Of a stretch of DNA of 14,461 bases, positions 6,765 to 14,348 are shown piece after piece. The translations under genes and the position numbers were made by a program. How positions within the stretch are numbered: the stretch's first letter is position 1; each line of letters starts with the position of its first letter. The stretch comes from Deltaproteobacteria bacterium (GTDB lineage Bacteria; Desulfobacterota; Syntrophia; Syntrophales; Smithellaceae). The notes below the pieces were generated by a model, which saw nothing but the letters and a program-made list of their open reading frames with translations, had not been told where the DNA came from and did no database searches. Location of the stretch: the NCBI GenBank assembly GCA_011046295.1, contig DSAV01000217.1, positions 1-14,461 of the forward strand, written 5' to 3'.

Positions 6765-7532
6765 TTAAAGATAAGTTCTTCCTCCCATGTAGCCATTTGA
6801 ATAGTAAGAGGTATCAAGTGAATCGATACGAATTTCCTGCCCCTGTGATGAAGCATGTATAAAATAGCTATCGCCTATGTATATTCCCACATGAGACACT
6901 CTGTTTCTTTGTTTTAATGCAAAAAATACCAGGTCTCCCTTTTTCAAATTCCGTGTTCTATTTATCGGCGTGCCTCCTTCAAATTGCATTGCTGACGTGC
7001 GCGGCAAATTCAGACCATTTAACTGGTACACTGTCATTGTCAGCCCGCTGCAATCAAATCCTTTATCCGCCGATGTGCCACCCCAAAGATATGGCACACC
7101 GATAAAATCATGCGCGGTTTTAACAAGCGCTTCACGAAGATAATCTTCGCCTAATTGCTTTTGCCTGGCAACAGCATAATCTTCCGGCAGAACAATATAA
7201 TACTCTTTTATTGTTCCCCTGCTTACTAAAGATTGCGCCGCGCGTGTAGCCGCTTCTTTCGTGCTGTAATTACCGAAACGCACTTTATACAATCCGTCGG
7301 AAGCTTTGAAATATGTTGAATCAAGGCCACGTTCTCTGAGTAAATTTGTTAACCGGACAGCATTGGAAACGTTGGCAAAAGCGCCCGCCTGGATGGTGTA
7401 GCCCATCAGCTCCAGTGTTTTCTTTTTTAATGGAGGTGTCGTTACTTGTATGTGCGGAGTCCGGCTGGCGCATGATGAGAGAAATAATGAAGCAATCAAC
7501 AGTGAAAATGCTATGCCGATTTTTATCTTCAT
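6765..7532 (-). CDS. Lipoprotein with SPOR and NlpC/P60 peptidase domains
   Basis: This is a predicted envelope peptidoglycan hydrolase. The N-terminus is a lipoprotein signal: KIK, a hydrophobic stretch (about 7-18) and a lipobox LSSC with C21 as the lipidated residue. A SPOR domain (about 45-113, starting YTIQAGAF and including YKVRFGNYS) should bind glycan strands stripped of stem peptides at division sites. An NlpC/P60 domain (about 131-255) follows, with catalytic C161 in FDCSG, H214 in SHVGIYIG and a third polar position at H226 in HASS, all intact. Family members are usually gamma-D-Glu-diamino acid endopeptidases. There is no ribosome-binding site before the ATG, so translation may depend on coupling to the cca gene 36 bp upstream. 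It is the last gene of the riboswitch-led cluster. Confidence 0.92.
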   Translation of the reverse strand: MKIKIGIAFSLLIASLFLSSCASRTPHIQVTTPPLKKKTLELMGYTIQAGAFANVSNAVRLTNLLRERGLDSTYFKASDGLYKVRFGNYSTKEAATRAAQSLVSRGTIKEYYIVLPEDYAVARQKQLGEDYLREALVKTAHDFIGVPYLWGGTSADKGFDCSGLTMTVYQLNGLNLPRTSAMQFEGGTPINRTRNLKKGDLVFFALKQRNRVSHVGIYIGDSYFIHASSQGQEIRIDSLDTSYYSNGYMGGRTYL

Positions 7533-7568
7533 GCGGAATATTTTAGCAAATAAATATTTTACTGTAAA

Positions 7569-8921
7569 TTACTTTTGCCAATGTGCCTCAACAAAGGCCA
7601 GCGCCTCGTCTCTTGTTTTAATTCTTCCCTCTAGTTGTTCGTTTTCCAGTTTTTGCAAAATGAGTCCCATAGTCTTTCCCGGCTCATAACCTATAGAGAT
7701 TAAATCATGACCGTTAATAAGCCTGCGGGGATATAAATCTTCCGCCGCGAGTTTTTCCAGCTGTTGGCGGCAAAATTCGTAATTATCGAGCATTCCATGG
7801 CTGGCCAGGCAATCCAGCCGGTGCAATTCCAGATGAAGGTTAAAATAGGGCATTCGCAAAAATCGTTTTAATCTTCCGGGACGCATTTTCCGGACATTCA
7901 TAAAAACCATATGATAATGAATAAGATTAAGAACCATCTCGCGCTGCCTTCGTGAAAATCTCAGGCTCCTCATAATCGAATCGGCTATTTCTTCGCCCCG
8001 CTTAACATGTCCGTAAAAATGAACGCCTTGTTCATCTTCTGTGCGCGTTTGGGGCTTGCCAATGTCATGTAAAAGCGCCGCCCATGCAAGAATTTCCGCC
8101 TCATGCCTGTCTTCCAGCCGCGGCAATAATTTCAGCATTCTCATGGTGTGCTCCCATACATCACCTTCCGGATGAAAACGCTTCGGCTGCTCTATGCCAC
8201 GCATTTTTTCGATTTCCGGCAAAATCTGTCTTAATATTTTGGTTTGCAGCATTAATTCGAAAGCGCGGCGTGCGCCCTCGCAAGTCATAATTTTGTTGAG
8301 CTCTTCCTGAATTCTCTCCGCGCTGATTTTATTTATATTGGAGGCGTTCTTTTCAATCGCACTTGCCGTATCCGGTTCAATTTCATAATCCAGATTCGCG
8401 GCAAAGCGAACCGCGCGCAGCATTCTTAAATAATCCTCTTCAAACCTGCTATCGGGTTTGCCTATGGTACGGATAATCTTTTTTTCAATATCCGCTCTTC
8501 CAGCGACATAGTCAATTACCTCGTTTTTTTCCGGATCCATCAATAATCCATTGATGGTAAAATCGCGCCGCAGAACGTCTTCACGGGCGCTGGAATAATG
8601 GACTTTTCGGGGGCGCCTGCCGTCTTCATATTTGTCATCACGGCGAAAAGTGGCTACTTCGTAAGCATATTCTCCCTCAACAACTCTAATAACGCCGAAT
8701 TTTTCGCCAATCGCATAAGTCCTGCCGAATAAATCCATCACATCATCAGGAACGGCTGATGTAACTATATCGTAATCATCAGGCATAATGCCGCGCACAA
8801 AATCACGCACACATCCACCCACGAAATAAGCCTCGAATCCGGCTTCTTTCAACATCTGAACGATTATTTTAGCATGCTTCAATTTTTTGTCGTCCTGGTT
8901 CTTCAGCAAAGAAACATCCAC
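7569..8921 (-). CDS. cca: tRNA nucleotidyltransferase (CCA-adding) with HD domain
   Basis: This enzyme adds or repairs the 3' CCA end of tRNAs. It is a class II nucleotidyltransferase. The head carries YFVGGCVRD (G35-G36), the metal-binding DxD D49/D51 in PDDYDIV, and RRDFTING (118-125). These are followed by FEEDYLRMLRAVRF, whose E162-D163-xx-R166 matches the EDxxR nucleotide-templating motif, and by ISAERIQEEL. The C-terminal half has an HD phosphohydrolase domain (WEHT H258, LLHDIGKP with H285/D286, YGH H305, HYH 335-337), suggesting additional phosphatase or nuclease activity. Whether it adds all of CCA or only CC or A, as in lineages with split enzymes, cannot be settled here. The upstream limit is GTG at 8921, directly after a stop. 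A TTG at 8909 has AGGTGG eight bases before it and may be the real start (446 residues). It lies 38 bp after the ABM gene. Confidence 0.93.
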   Translation of the reverse strand: MDVSLLKNQDDKKLKHAKIIVQMLKEAGFEAYFVGGCVRDFVRGIMPDDYDIVTSAVPDDVMDLFGRTYAIGEKFGVIRVVEGEYAYEVATFRRDDKYEDGRRPRKVHYSSAREDVLRRDFTINGLLMDPEKNEVIDYVAGRADIEKKIIRTIGKPDSRFEEDYLRMLRAVRFAANLDYEIEPDTASAIEKNASNINKISAERIQEELNKIMTCEGARRAFELMLQTKILRQILPEIEKMRGIEQPKRFHPEGDVWEHTMRMLKLLPRLEDRHEAEILAWAALLHDIGKPQTRTEDEQGVHFYGHVKRGEEIADSIMRSLRFSRRQREMVLNLIHYHMVFMNVRKMRPGRLKRFLRMPYFNLHLELHRLDCLASHGMLDNYEFCRQQLEKLAAEDLYPRRLINGHDLISIGYEPGKTMGLILQKLENEQLEGRIKTRDEALAFVEAHWQK

Positions 8922-8959
8922 CTACATACATGATTATAGGTTATGAACTATCGGGTTTT

Positions 8960-9280
8960 TTATTTTTCGGCAATTGCCGGCGTCAGCACATTAAACTGGA
9001 CTGACTGGACTAATTCTTTGGTTACCTTGCGGAAGTTATTCATGTGCGGCGCCGCGCTGTGTTTTTTCAGGGCTTTCATGTTCTGCCATCTTTCGATAAT
9101 CATCACTGTATCCGGTCCATGGATTTTTTGTTCCGGGATGCCGGAAACAATATCAACATGCGGGCCATATTCTATGCACCCTGTCTCGATATGAACTATC
9201 GGCAGAATTTTGTACATTTCATTCAAATAATCTTTCCTTTTTCCTTTTTTTAACGTCACCGTGACAATTACGCGAATCAT
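8960..9280 (-). CDS. ABM-family (antibiotic biosynthesis monooxygenase-like) small protein
   Basis: This 106-residue protein has the single ferredoxin-like alpha/beta barrel layout of the ABM/YgiN families. The first strand is IRVIVTVTLKKGK, followed by a helix and an ETGCIEYGPHVDIVSG strand-turn-strand. The hallmark segment VMIIERWQNMKALKKHSAAPHMNNF (about 59-83) has W65, H74 and H79. Known relatives act as cofactor-free quinol or polyketide oxygenases, heme-degrading enzymes or of unknown role, usually as dimers. The substrate here is unknown. The ATG has AAGGAGG nine bases upstream, one of the best ribosome-binding sites in the window. It lies between thiC (57 bp) and cca (38 bp) and seems co-transcribed with the thiamine genes, so a link to thiamine intermediates or oxygen damage is possible but unproven. 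Confidence 0.85.
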   Translation of the reverse strand: MIRVIVTVTLKKGKRKDYLNEMYKILPIVHIETGCIEYGPHVDIVSGIPEQKIHGPDTVMIIERWQNMKALKKHSAAPHMNNFRKVTKELVQSVQFNVLTPAIAEK

Positions 9281-9337
9281 TCGTATTCCTCCTTATAACC
9301 ACGGCATTTATGTTAAGCGATCCGGAGTTAATACTTC

Positions 9338-10609
9338 TTACTTTCTTCCCAGCTTTATAGCACAAAATTCTCCACACATAGTACAACCTTCTTCATTCGC
9401 GCTTTTGCTTTTTTCCAGCAATTCGCTTGTCCTTTCCGGGTCAAGAGACAAATCCACCTGCCCCTGCCAGTCAAAATTATTCCTGCACAGTGACATTTTT
9501 TTATCTCTTTCTCGCGCTCCTTTTACGTTTTTGGCGATATCTGCGATGTGGGCGGCAATTTTCGCGGCGATAACTCCTTCACGCACATCCGCCAGAGTCG
9601 GCAATCTCAAATGTTCCGCGGGAGTGACGTAACATAGAAAATCAGCTCCTGCCGCTCCCGCTATCGCACCACCTATTGCCGAAGTAATATGGTCATAACC
9701 CGGCGCGATGTCTGTCGGCAGCGGTCCCAGCACGTAAAACGGAGCACCCGCGCATATTTTCTTCTGCATTTGAATATTGGCCTCTATTTCCATGATAGGC
9801 ACATGGCCTGGTCCTTCGACCATCACCTGCACTCCCGCCTGGCGCGCCCGCGCTGCCAGCTTACCTAAAATAACCAGTTCGCTTACCTGCCCCTGGTCGG
9901 TCGCGTCTGCAATGGCTCCCGGACGAAGTCCGTCTCCCAAGCTCAACACTATGTCATAGTTGTAAGCTATTTCCAGCAGCCGGTCATAATATTCATAGAG
10001 CGGGTTTTCCTTATTATTGCAGCGCATCCAGTTTGCCGTCATCGAACCGCCGCGGCTGACAATACCCAGCACCCTGCCCTGCGCTTCGAGTGCCGCCACG
10101 GAGTCTCTGGTTACGCCGCAATGAACCGTAATAAAATCCACACCGTCTTTGCCGTTTTCTTCTATTACTTCGAAAATATCATCCACGGACATTTCCGATA
10201 TTGCTTTTTTCTTTTCTATAATTTTTACCGCTGCCTGATAAATCGGCACAGTTCCGATGGCAACGGACGAAGTTTTAATAACCGCTTTTCTGATTTCGGC
10301 CAGATTCCCGCCTGTGGACAAATCCATCACCGCGTCCGCCCCTGCAGAAACGGCAATACGCAACTTATCCAACTCGAGCTCTAAATCAGTATGGTCTTTT
10401 GAAGTGCCAATATTCGCGTTAATTTTTGTTCGCAACCCTTTGCCGATAGCTAGAGGTTTTATGGTTTTATGATTAACATTTCTGGTGATTACAATATTGC
10501 CTTCAGCGATTCCCCGGCAAATAAAATCCGTTTCAACTCCTTCTTCAGTCGCGCAAATTTTCATTTCTTCAGTGATGATGCCTTTGCGGGCCTTTTCCAA
10601 CTGTGTCAT
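9338..10609 (-). CDS. thiC: Phosphomethylpyrimidine synthase ThiC (short form)
   Basis: ThiC is a radical SAM-type 4Fe-4S enzyme that rearranges aminoimidazole ribotide to HMP phosphate, the pyrimidine half of thiamine. Recognisable ThiC blocks are NANIGTS, GADAVMDLSTGG, GTVPIYQA, DFITVHCGVT, RGGSMTANWM, LSLGDGLRPG, MVEGPGHVP, PFYVLGPLPTDIAPGYDHI and FLCYVTPAEHL. The C-terminal cluster motif is C409-TM-C412-GEF-C416, a CX2CX3C spacing one residue shorter than the CX2CX4C of long E. coli-type enzymes. The length of 423 also fits the short form common in anaerobes. The ATG has GGAGG before it (GGAGGAGTAA-ATG). It is third in the riboswitch-controlled cluster, 26 bp after thiD, whose product acts next in the pathway. 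Confidence 0.97.
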   Translation of the reverse strand: MTQLEKARKGIITEEMKICATEEGVETDFICRGIAEGNIVITRNVNHKTIKPLAIGKGLRTKINANIGTSKDHTDLELELDKLRIAVSAGADAVMDLSTGGNLAEIRKAVIKTSSVAIGTVPIYQAAVKIIEKKKAISEMSVDDIFEVIEENGKDGVDFITVHCGVTRDSVAALEAQGRVLGIVSRGGSMTANWMRCNNKENPLYEYYDRLLEIAYNYDIVLSLGDGLRPGAIADATDQGQVSELVILGKLAARARQAGVQVMVEGPGHVPIMEIEANIQMQKKICAGAPFYVLGPLPTDIAPGYDHITSAIGGAIAGAAGADFLCYVTPAEHLRLPTLADVREGVIAAKIAAHIADIAKNVKGARERDKKMSLCRNNFDWQGQVDLSLDPERTSELLEKSKSANEEGCTMCGEFCAIKLGRK

Positions 10610-10635
10610 TTACTCCTCCAAAATATTTCAATACA

Positions 10636-11433
10636 TTAAGGGAACATGTTTACCGTTCCGTGCCCTTTTCCCAGAGATACCGAATTTTTAATTGCTTTGG
10701 TCACCATTATTTTTGCGAACTGCGCGGCGTTCAACACGTCTTTGCCCTGGCCTAATCCCGCCGCAAGCACCGAGGCAAATGTACAACCTGTTCCATGCGT
10801 GTTTTTGGTATTAATCCAATCGGCATGCAATTCATGATATTCTTTTCCGTTGTAAAGAATATCGACACTACCCGTTTTCTTGCTTTTCTCCAAATGGCCT
10901 CCCTTAATCACTACATTTTTCAGACCAAGGCTAAAAATCACTTTTGCCGCCATTTTCATATCACGGACCGATTTAATTCTCATTTTTGCCAGAATTTCCG
11001 CTTCTGGAATGTTCGGCGTGACCACCAGCGCCAGCGGCAACAGCTTTTTTACCAAGGCTTGTGTTGTACTATCTTCCATCAAAACACTGCCGCCTTTGGC
11101 CACCATTACCGGGTCGACGACCAGCTTCTTTATTTTATATTCTTTGATTTTTTCAGCAACAACACCAACAACTCCCAGCTTCCAGATCATTCCCGTTTTT
11201 ACCGCGTCCGCGCCGATATCTTCCAAAACCGACGATAATTGTTTACGGACAAATACCGCAGTAACCGGGAAAATTCCCTGTACGCCGATGGAATTTTGAG
11301 CTGTTAGCGCGGTGATGACACTCATTCCATAACAGCCGCAGGCGTGAACCGCTTTTAAATCCGCCTGAATTCCTGCGCCGCCGCCGGAATCCGATCCTCC
11401 AATGCACAATACTTTGACTGGCTTATTGATCAT
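10636..11433 (-). CDS. thiD: Hydroxymethylpyrimidine/phosphomethylpyrimidine kinase ThiD
   Basis: ThiD phosphorylates HMP and HMP-P to HMP-PP for coupling with the thiazole half. It is a ribokinase-fold enzyme. The N-terminus VLCIGGSDSGGGAGIQADLKA is the standard ThiD start, followed by TALTAQNSIGV (substrate pocket), VKTGMI, VVDPVMVAKGG and VTPNIPEAEIL. The anion-hole and catalytic motif is THGTGCTFASVLAAGLG, with the cysteine at residue 217 of this reading. The frame is open upstream to 11463, but I place the start at ATG 11433. That ATG overlaps the TGA stop of the preceding gene as ATGA and has GGAGG just before it, and the 265-residue length is typical. This overlap implies translational coupling with thiamine pyrophosphokinase. 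No ThiE domain is fused to it. Confidence 0.96.
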   Translation of the reverse strand: MINKPVKVLCIGGSDSGGGAGIQADLKAVHACGCYGMSVITALTAQNSIGVQGIFPVTAVFVRKQLSSVLEDIGADAVKTGMIWKLGVVGVVAEKIKEYKIKKLVVDPVMVAKGGSVLMEDSTTQALVKKLLPLALVVTPNIPEAEILAKMRIKSVRDMKMAAKVIFSLGLKNVVIKGGHLEKSKKTGSVDILYNGKEYHELHADWINTKNTHGTGCTFASVLAAGLGQGKDVLNAAQFAKIMVTKAIKNSVSLGKGHGTVNMFP

Positions 11434-12101
11434 GCGGCCTCCGGAAACATATCTTCCTGCCAATAACGGATAACCAGCAGTTCCCCGGCGGAAAAAGTGA
11501 TTTTTGCGGTTATATCATTGATATAATTACTTAAACCGCGAGTTTCGCCTCTGTGCAGCGTCTCCTTATATAAAGGATAGAAAAACCCACTCATGGTTAT
11601 GTCCTCAACCTTTGCGCTCAGCGCCAGCAGCGAAACCGTCGAACCTGCCGCATCTTGGAATACGACTTCACCTTGCGGCATAAATGCCTCGCCGTATTCA
11701 TCAATTAAAAACGTATTAATTCCGGCTTTTTTCCCTTTAATCAGCAAGAAAACATTACCCAAAATATGGTCGATTCTACCTCCCAGCGCCCCCCAAATGT
11801 ATATCTCCTCCGGTTTTAAATTTATGGCGTAATCAAGGGCCAGTTCGGTATCAGTTAAATCTTTTTGAGAAGGATATTCAATAATATTGATACCTTGCGC
11901 GCGATAATACTTAAGTTGCAGCGGTTTTAATGAATCCATGTCGCCGATAATGATATCGGGCATGATTTTGGCCATATCCATATTATATGCCGCTCCATCG
12001 CAGCAGATAATCAGTAAATCTTCCCATTCGGACATTTTCTGACGCAAAAACCGTGCGTCGCCGAAACGCCCATTACTAATAATAATTATTTTTTCAGGCA
12101 C
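11430..12101 (-). CDS. thiN: Thiamine pyrophosphokinase (thiamine to TPP)
   Basis: This enzyme transfers pyrophosphate from ATP to thiamine to make TPP, the form bound by the upstream riboswitch. Family motifs in order are ICCDGAA (about 32-38), DIIIGDMDSL (about 49-58), YPSQKDLTDTELAL (about 76-89, with the D-x-T-D metal-binding core), GALGGRIDHILGNVFLL (about 104-120) and RGLSN near 188-192. The length of 223 is normal. The start is GTG at 12101, supported by GGAAGG six bases upstream. It is the first gene after the riboswitch terminator. TPK serves thiamine salvage, whereas the next two genes serve de novo pyrimidine synthesis, so the operon mixes both routes. In this family thiN and the eukaryotic TPK name are used; the function call is more certain than the symbol. 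Confidence 0.93.
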   Translation of the reverse strand: MPEKIIIISNGRFGDARFLRQKMSEWEDLLIICCDGAAYNMDMAKIMPDIIIGDMDSLKPLQLKYYRAQGINIIEYPSQKDLTDTELALDYAINLKPEEIYIWGALGGRIDHILGNVFLLIKGKKAGINTFLIDEYGEAFMPQGEVVFQDAAGSTVSLLALSAKVEDITMSGFFYPLYKETLHRGETRGLSNYINDITAKITFSAGELLVIRYWQEDMFPEAA

Positions 12102-12122
12102 TTAACACCTTCCGTAGTGAAT

Positions 12123-12166
12123 AAAAAAAGCCATACCCTTTCGCCTCGCATAAGGATATGGCTTTT
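12123..12166 (-). terminator. Intrinsic terminator of the TPP riboswitch expression platform
   Basis: On the minus strand a 15-bp stem (arms 12166-12152 and 12140-12126, all paired with a single U-G wobble) encloses an 11-nt loop and runs into a tract of seven U. It lies between the TPP aptamer and the GTG of thiamine pyrophosphokinase. This is the usual layout for riboswitch control by premature termination when TPP is bound. The competing antiterminator pairing was not worked out. Confidence 0.9.
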
Positions 12167-12177
12167 ATTAACGTATC

Positions 12178-12258
12178 TTTGCCACTCCCTACGCCAGCAT
12201 TACCCGGATCAGGTTCCAAGGGTATAATCTCAGCCAAACTCGGCACCCCTGAAGCAAA
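12178..12258 (-). promoter_or_regulatory. TPP riboswitch aptamer (THI box)
   Basis: On the minus strand the conserved THI-box blocks occur in order. They are AGGGGTGCC (about 12251-12243), GGCTGAGA (12235-12228), ACCC, AACCTGATC and TAATGCTGGCGTAGGGA (about 12202-12186). The closing P1 stem can form from UUUGC (12258-12254) and GCAAA (12182-12178), with two further pairs and one mismatch inward. The aptamer is followed after about 11 nt by a strong intrinsic terminator and then thiN-thiD-thiC. High TPP should therefore stop transcription of the operon. I could not identify a convincing promoter upstream. Confidence 0.97.
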
Positions 12259-12416
12259 ATTTATTACATCAGCCTGGAAAAAGCAACTTAATCATTTTCA
12301 TCGAGCACAGCTATAACCATCCGTAAGTCTATCCGAATAATCCATCAAGTATTTCACTGAGTTCATATTTTTTTGATGAAGCCTTCCGTGTCATCTTCTT
12401 CCGGCATCTATTTCCG

Positions 12417-13655
12417 CTAGAGCTTCTTGAATTTATTCAGCGCGCTTGTAAGCATCTCTTTCGTATCTAAAATGACCTTTGTTCGCCAGGCCGTGCATGA
12501 CGGATAGTACATTTCCCTGAACATTTCCTTAACCCTGCGCTCGTCGGCTTCAGACGCGTATCCGTGGTGATATCCCTGATTTTCCAGAAGCGTCCGCTGC
12601 AGTGAAATTATTGAACCGAAGGTATTCTGGCTGTCGAGCGTTCCGTACTCTATGCCCATCGGCAGATATTTCGCGTCTATGATTTTGCCGACATATCCGG
12701 TGAAATCTCCGGTTATCGTGTAGAAATCACTGGTATCACCCCAGTCGAACTTATACCCTTCGAATACCTTGTCCATCATCTGCCTTACTTCCGGATTTGT
12801 CACGGGATTCGTAAACAGGTGCGCTGTTCCGTTTTCCCCGTAACCTGTATGCAGGTCAAGATTCAAAACCACTCGATAACCAGAGGAATACTTCTTTATG
12901 AAGGGGGTTACGCTGACGATTTGCGATTCCGGTTTCGCGCCTCCATAATAAAGCCCCTGCGGATATTCATACTGCCCCTGCAAAACCGCCTGCCTGAGCA
13001 CGGGCATGGATGCAGTGGCGATTTTTTTTATCGAACGCAGGTGAAAAAAGATATTTTCCATGCTGCGGGTTTTTACTTTTCCCTGCGGATTGATTAATTC
13101 TATAACTTGCGGGTAACCTTCGTTTTTAGTCTGATAAAGTTCAGGACTGGCCAAACAGTTGCGGTTCAGGTCAATATTGTTTTCTGTTGTACGCCGGACA
13201 TATTTGAAGCCGTATGGATTTATTCCATGAATAAAGAGAAACCCTGTATCCGCCAGCATTTCATCAGTCATAAACTCCTGCATGAGCATCGCCTGCAGCG
13301 CGCTGCCCACATTACCTTCAACACCGTGAACTCCGGAAGAAATAATCACAAGCCCTTTCTTTATTTTTTGCGCGGGAATATAGAGCAAATCGACGCTCAG
13401 ATCATTATCTGTTTTTGACGGTAATTTGAACATCGTCTTTTCAACACTATTGAACCTTTTAGCCAGAGCGTCGGAATTCGAGCGGAAAAGAGCTCGCGCG
13501 TCATCGTATGTTTCCCTGTAAAAGGCCAGCGCTTTTTCATCAGGCTTGATATTGAGCTTCTTCGGCGTGTAGTTATGATAATAAATTGTTGACGCCAGCA
13601 GGGCCGCGACAATTACAAAAATAAATAAAAACAGTGCCATTTTAACCATTTTCAT
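12417..13655 (-). CDS. Membrane-anchored M14-type zinc carboxypeptidase-like protein (DUF2817)
   Basis: This looks like an extracytoplasmic metallopeptidase or amidase. An N-terminal hydrophobic segment (about 7-25) after a lysine-containing start acts as signal anchor. The catalytic part shows SSGVHGVEGNVGSALQ, giving HxxE zinc ligands H110 and E113. It also has ENNIDLNRN (159-166, the M14 substrate-binding N/R motif), NLDLHTGYG with third ligand H269, and MGIEYGT with E336 as the likely catalytic glutamate. These features fit the DUF2817 branch of the M14 carboxypeptidase clan. The substrate is unknown; cell-wall peptides or imported peptides are possible. The ATG at 13655 has AGGAGG seven bases upstream. 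It is separated from the riboswitch by 158 bp and from the DUF4126 gene by 166 bp, so it may be a single-gene unit. Confidence 0.87.
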   Translation of the reverse strand: MKMVKMALFLFIFVIVAALLASTIYYHNYTPKKLNIKPDEKALAFYRETYDDARALFRSNSDALAKRFNSVEKTMFKLPSKTDNDLSVDLLYIPAQKIKKGLVIISSGVHGVEGNVGSALQAMLMQEFMTDEMLADTGFLFIHGINPYGFKYVRRTTENNIDLNRNCLASPELYQTKNEGYPQVIELINPQGKVKTRSMENIFFHLRSIKKIATASMPVLRQAVLQGQYEYPQGLYYGGAKPESQIVSVTPFIKKYSSGYRVVLNLDLHTGYGENGTAHLFTNPVTNPEVRQMMDKVFEGYKFDWGDTSDFYTITGDFTGYVGKIIDAKYLPMGIEYGTLDSQNTFGSIISLQRTLLENQGYHHGYASEADERRVKEMFREMYYPSCTAWRTKVILDTKEMLTSALNKFKKL

Positions 13656-13821
13656 TCATCTTCCTCCTTTTTCTTTCTTCTCTTACGTAAAATCCCGGGA
13701 AACCTATGTTTTTTCTACACCGATACGCAACAAAGTACAAGTACGCCTATCTGCGATTTACAGGCCGTTCCTACTGTGCCGGGTATCCGGTTCTCTCAAA
13801 TTGAGCTCATCTTTTATTGTT

Positions 13822-14331
13822 TTACCCAAAAATATTCTGCCCGTTTTGCGCGCGACCCAGAAAAAAAACAATAATTAAGAACAAAGCGAGAATAGGTATA
13901 AAAATTGCCAGAAGCGCCACAGCAACGGAGCCGCCCAGCTCAAAAGTTGATAATAGCGGATTGGCCGCGCCGGTTGTGGCCAGGGATGATTGCGCGCGCA
14001 GCGCCACTGTTGACGCCTGTACAATACCCGCTACGCCGCCGCCGGCAATTATCGCCAGAGTCAATTTAAAAAAGGCGATAACCGACGCGGGTGTCGCGAT
14101 ACTGTCCAGAACATTATCAACCCAGGGGATGTAATAACCGGTTATTTCCAAAAGCGTGGCAATCGCAAAGGCCACAGTAGCTAAGGGACTAACCAGCCAC
14201 ATAAAACCTTGCGGCAGAACAAAATATCCGGAAAGAGCCGCGAGGTTAAGTATCAGAAGCGGAACAAAAACGCGAAAACCGCAGGCCGCAGCCAGCCCGA
14301 TACCAACGGCGATAGAAAGCAATGCCTCCAT
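13822..14331 (-). CDS. DUF4126 integral membrane protein
   Basis: This is a small membrane protein of unknown function. The N-terminal stretch LLSIAVGIGLAAACGFRVF with the following PLLILNLAALSG, and the segment ITGYYIPWVDNVLDSIATP, are what I recognise as DUF4126. Hydrophobic segments lie at about residues 4-40, 48-66, 84-105 and 135-162 of this reading, suggesting four or five membrane spans. The C-terminus is a short polar tail. A TTG at 14343 would add four residues, but the ATG at 14331 has GAGG six bases upstream and starts the conserved region, giving 169 residues. Family members often sit next to genes of unrelated function and give no clue to the role. The last three bases before the hydrophobic C-terminal helix show nothing unusual. 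Confidence 0.85.
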   Translation of the reverse strand: MEALLSIAVGIGLAAACGFRVFVPLLILNLAALSGYFVLPQGFMWLVSPLATVAFAIATLLEITGYYIPWVDNVLDSIATPASVIAFFKLTLAIIAGGGVAGIVQASTVALRAQSSLATTGAANPLLSTFELGGSVAVALLAIFIPILALFLIIVFFLGRAQNGQNIFG

Positions 14332-14348
14332 GCCTTCCCTCAATATTC

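Noticed and set aside
10795..11238. Open plus-strand frames of 139-147 codons opposite thiD
   Set aside because: They are antisense to a clearly conserved ThiD, rich in Phe/Ser/Thr as expected for a mirrored frame, and lack ribosome-binding sites.
12258..12289. TTGCTT-17-TAAATT as promoter of the thiamine operon on the minus strand
   Set aside because: The -10 box would overlap the 5' strand of the aptamer P1 stem, so the transcript would start inside the riboswitch.
13720..13755. TTGTAC-17-TAGAAA as promoter of the DUF2817 gene
   Set aside because: It matches the consensus at only three and four of six bases, no better than chance in this DNA.
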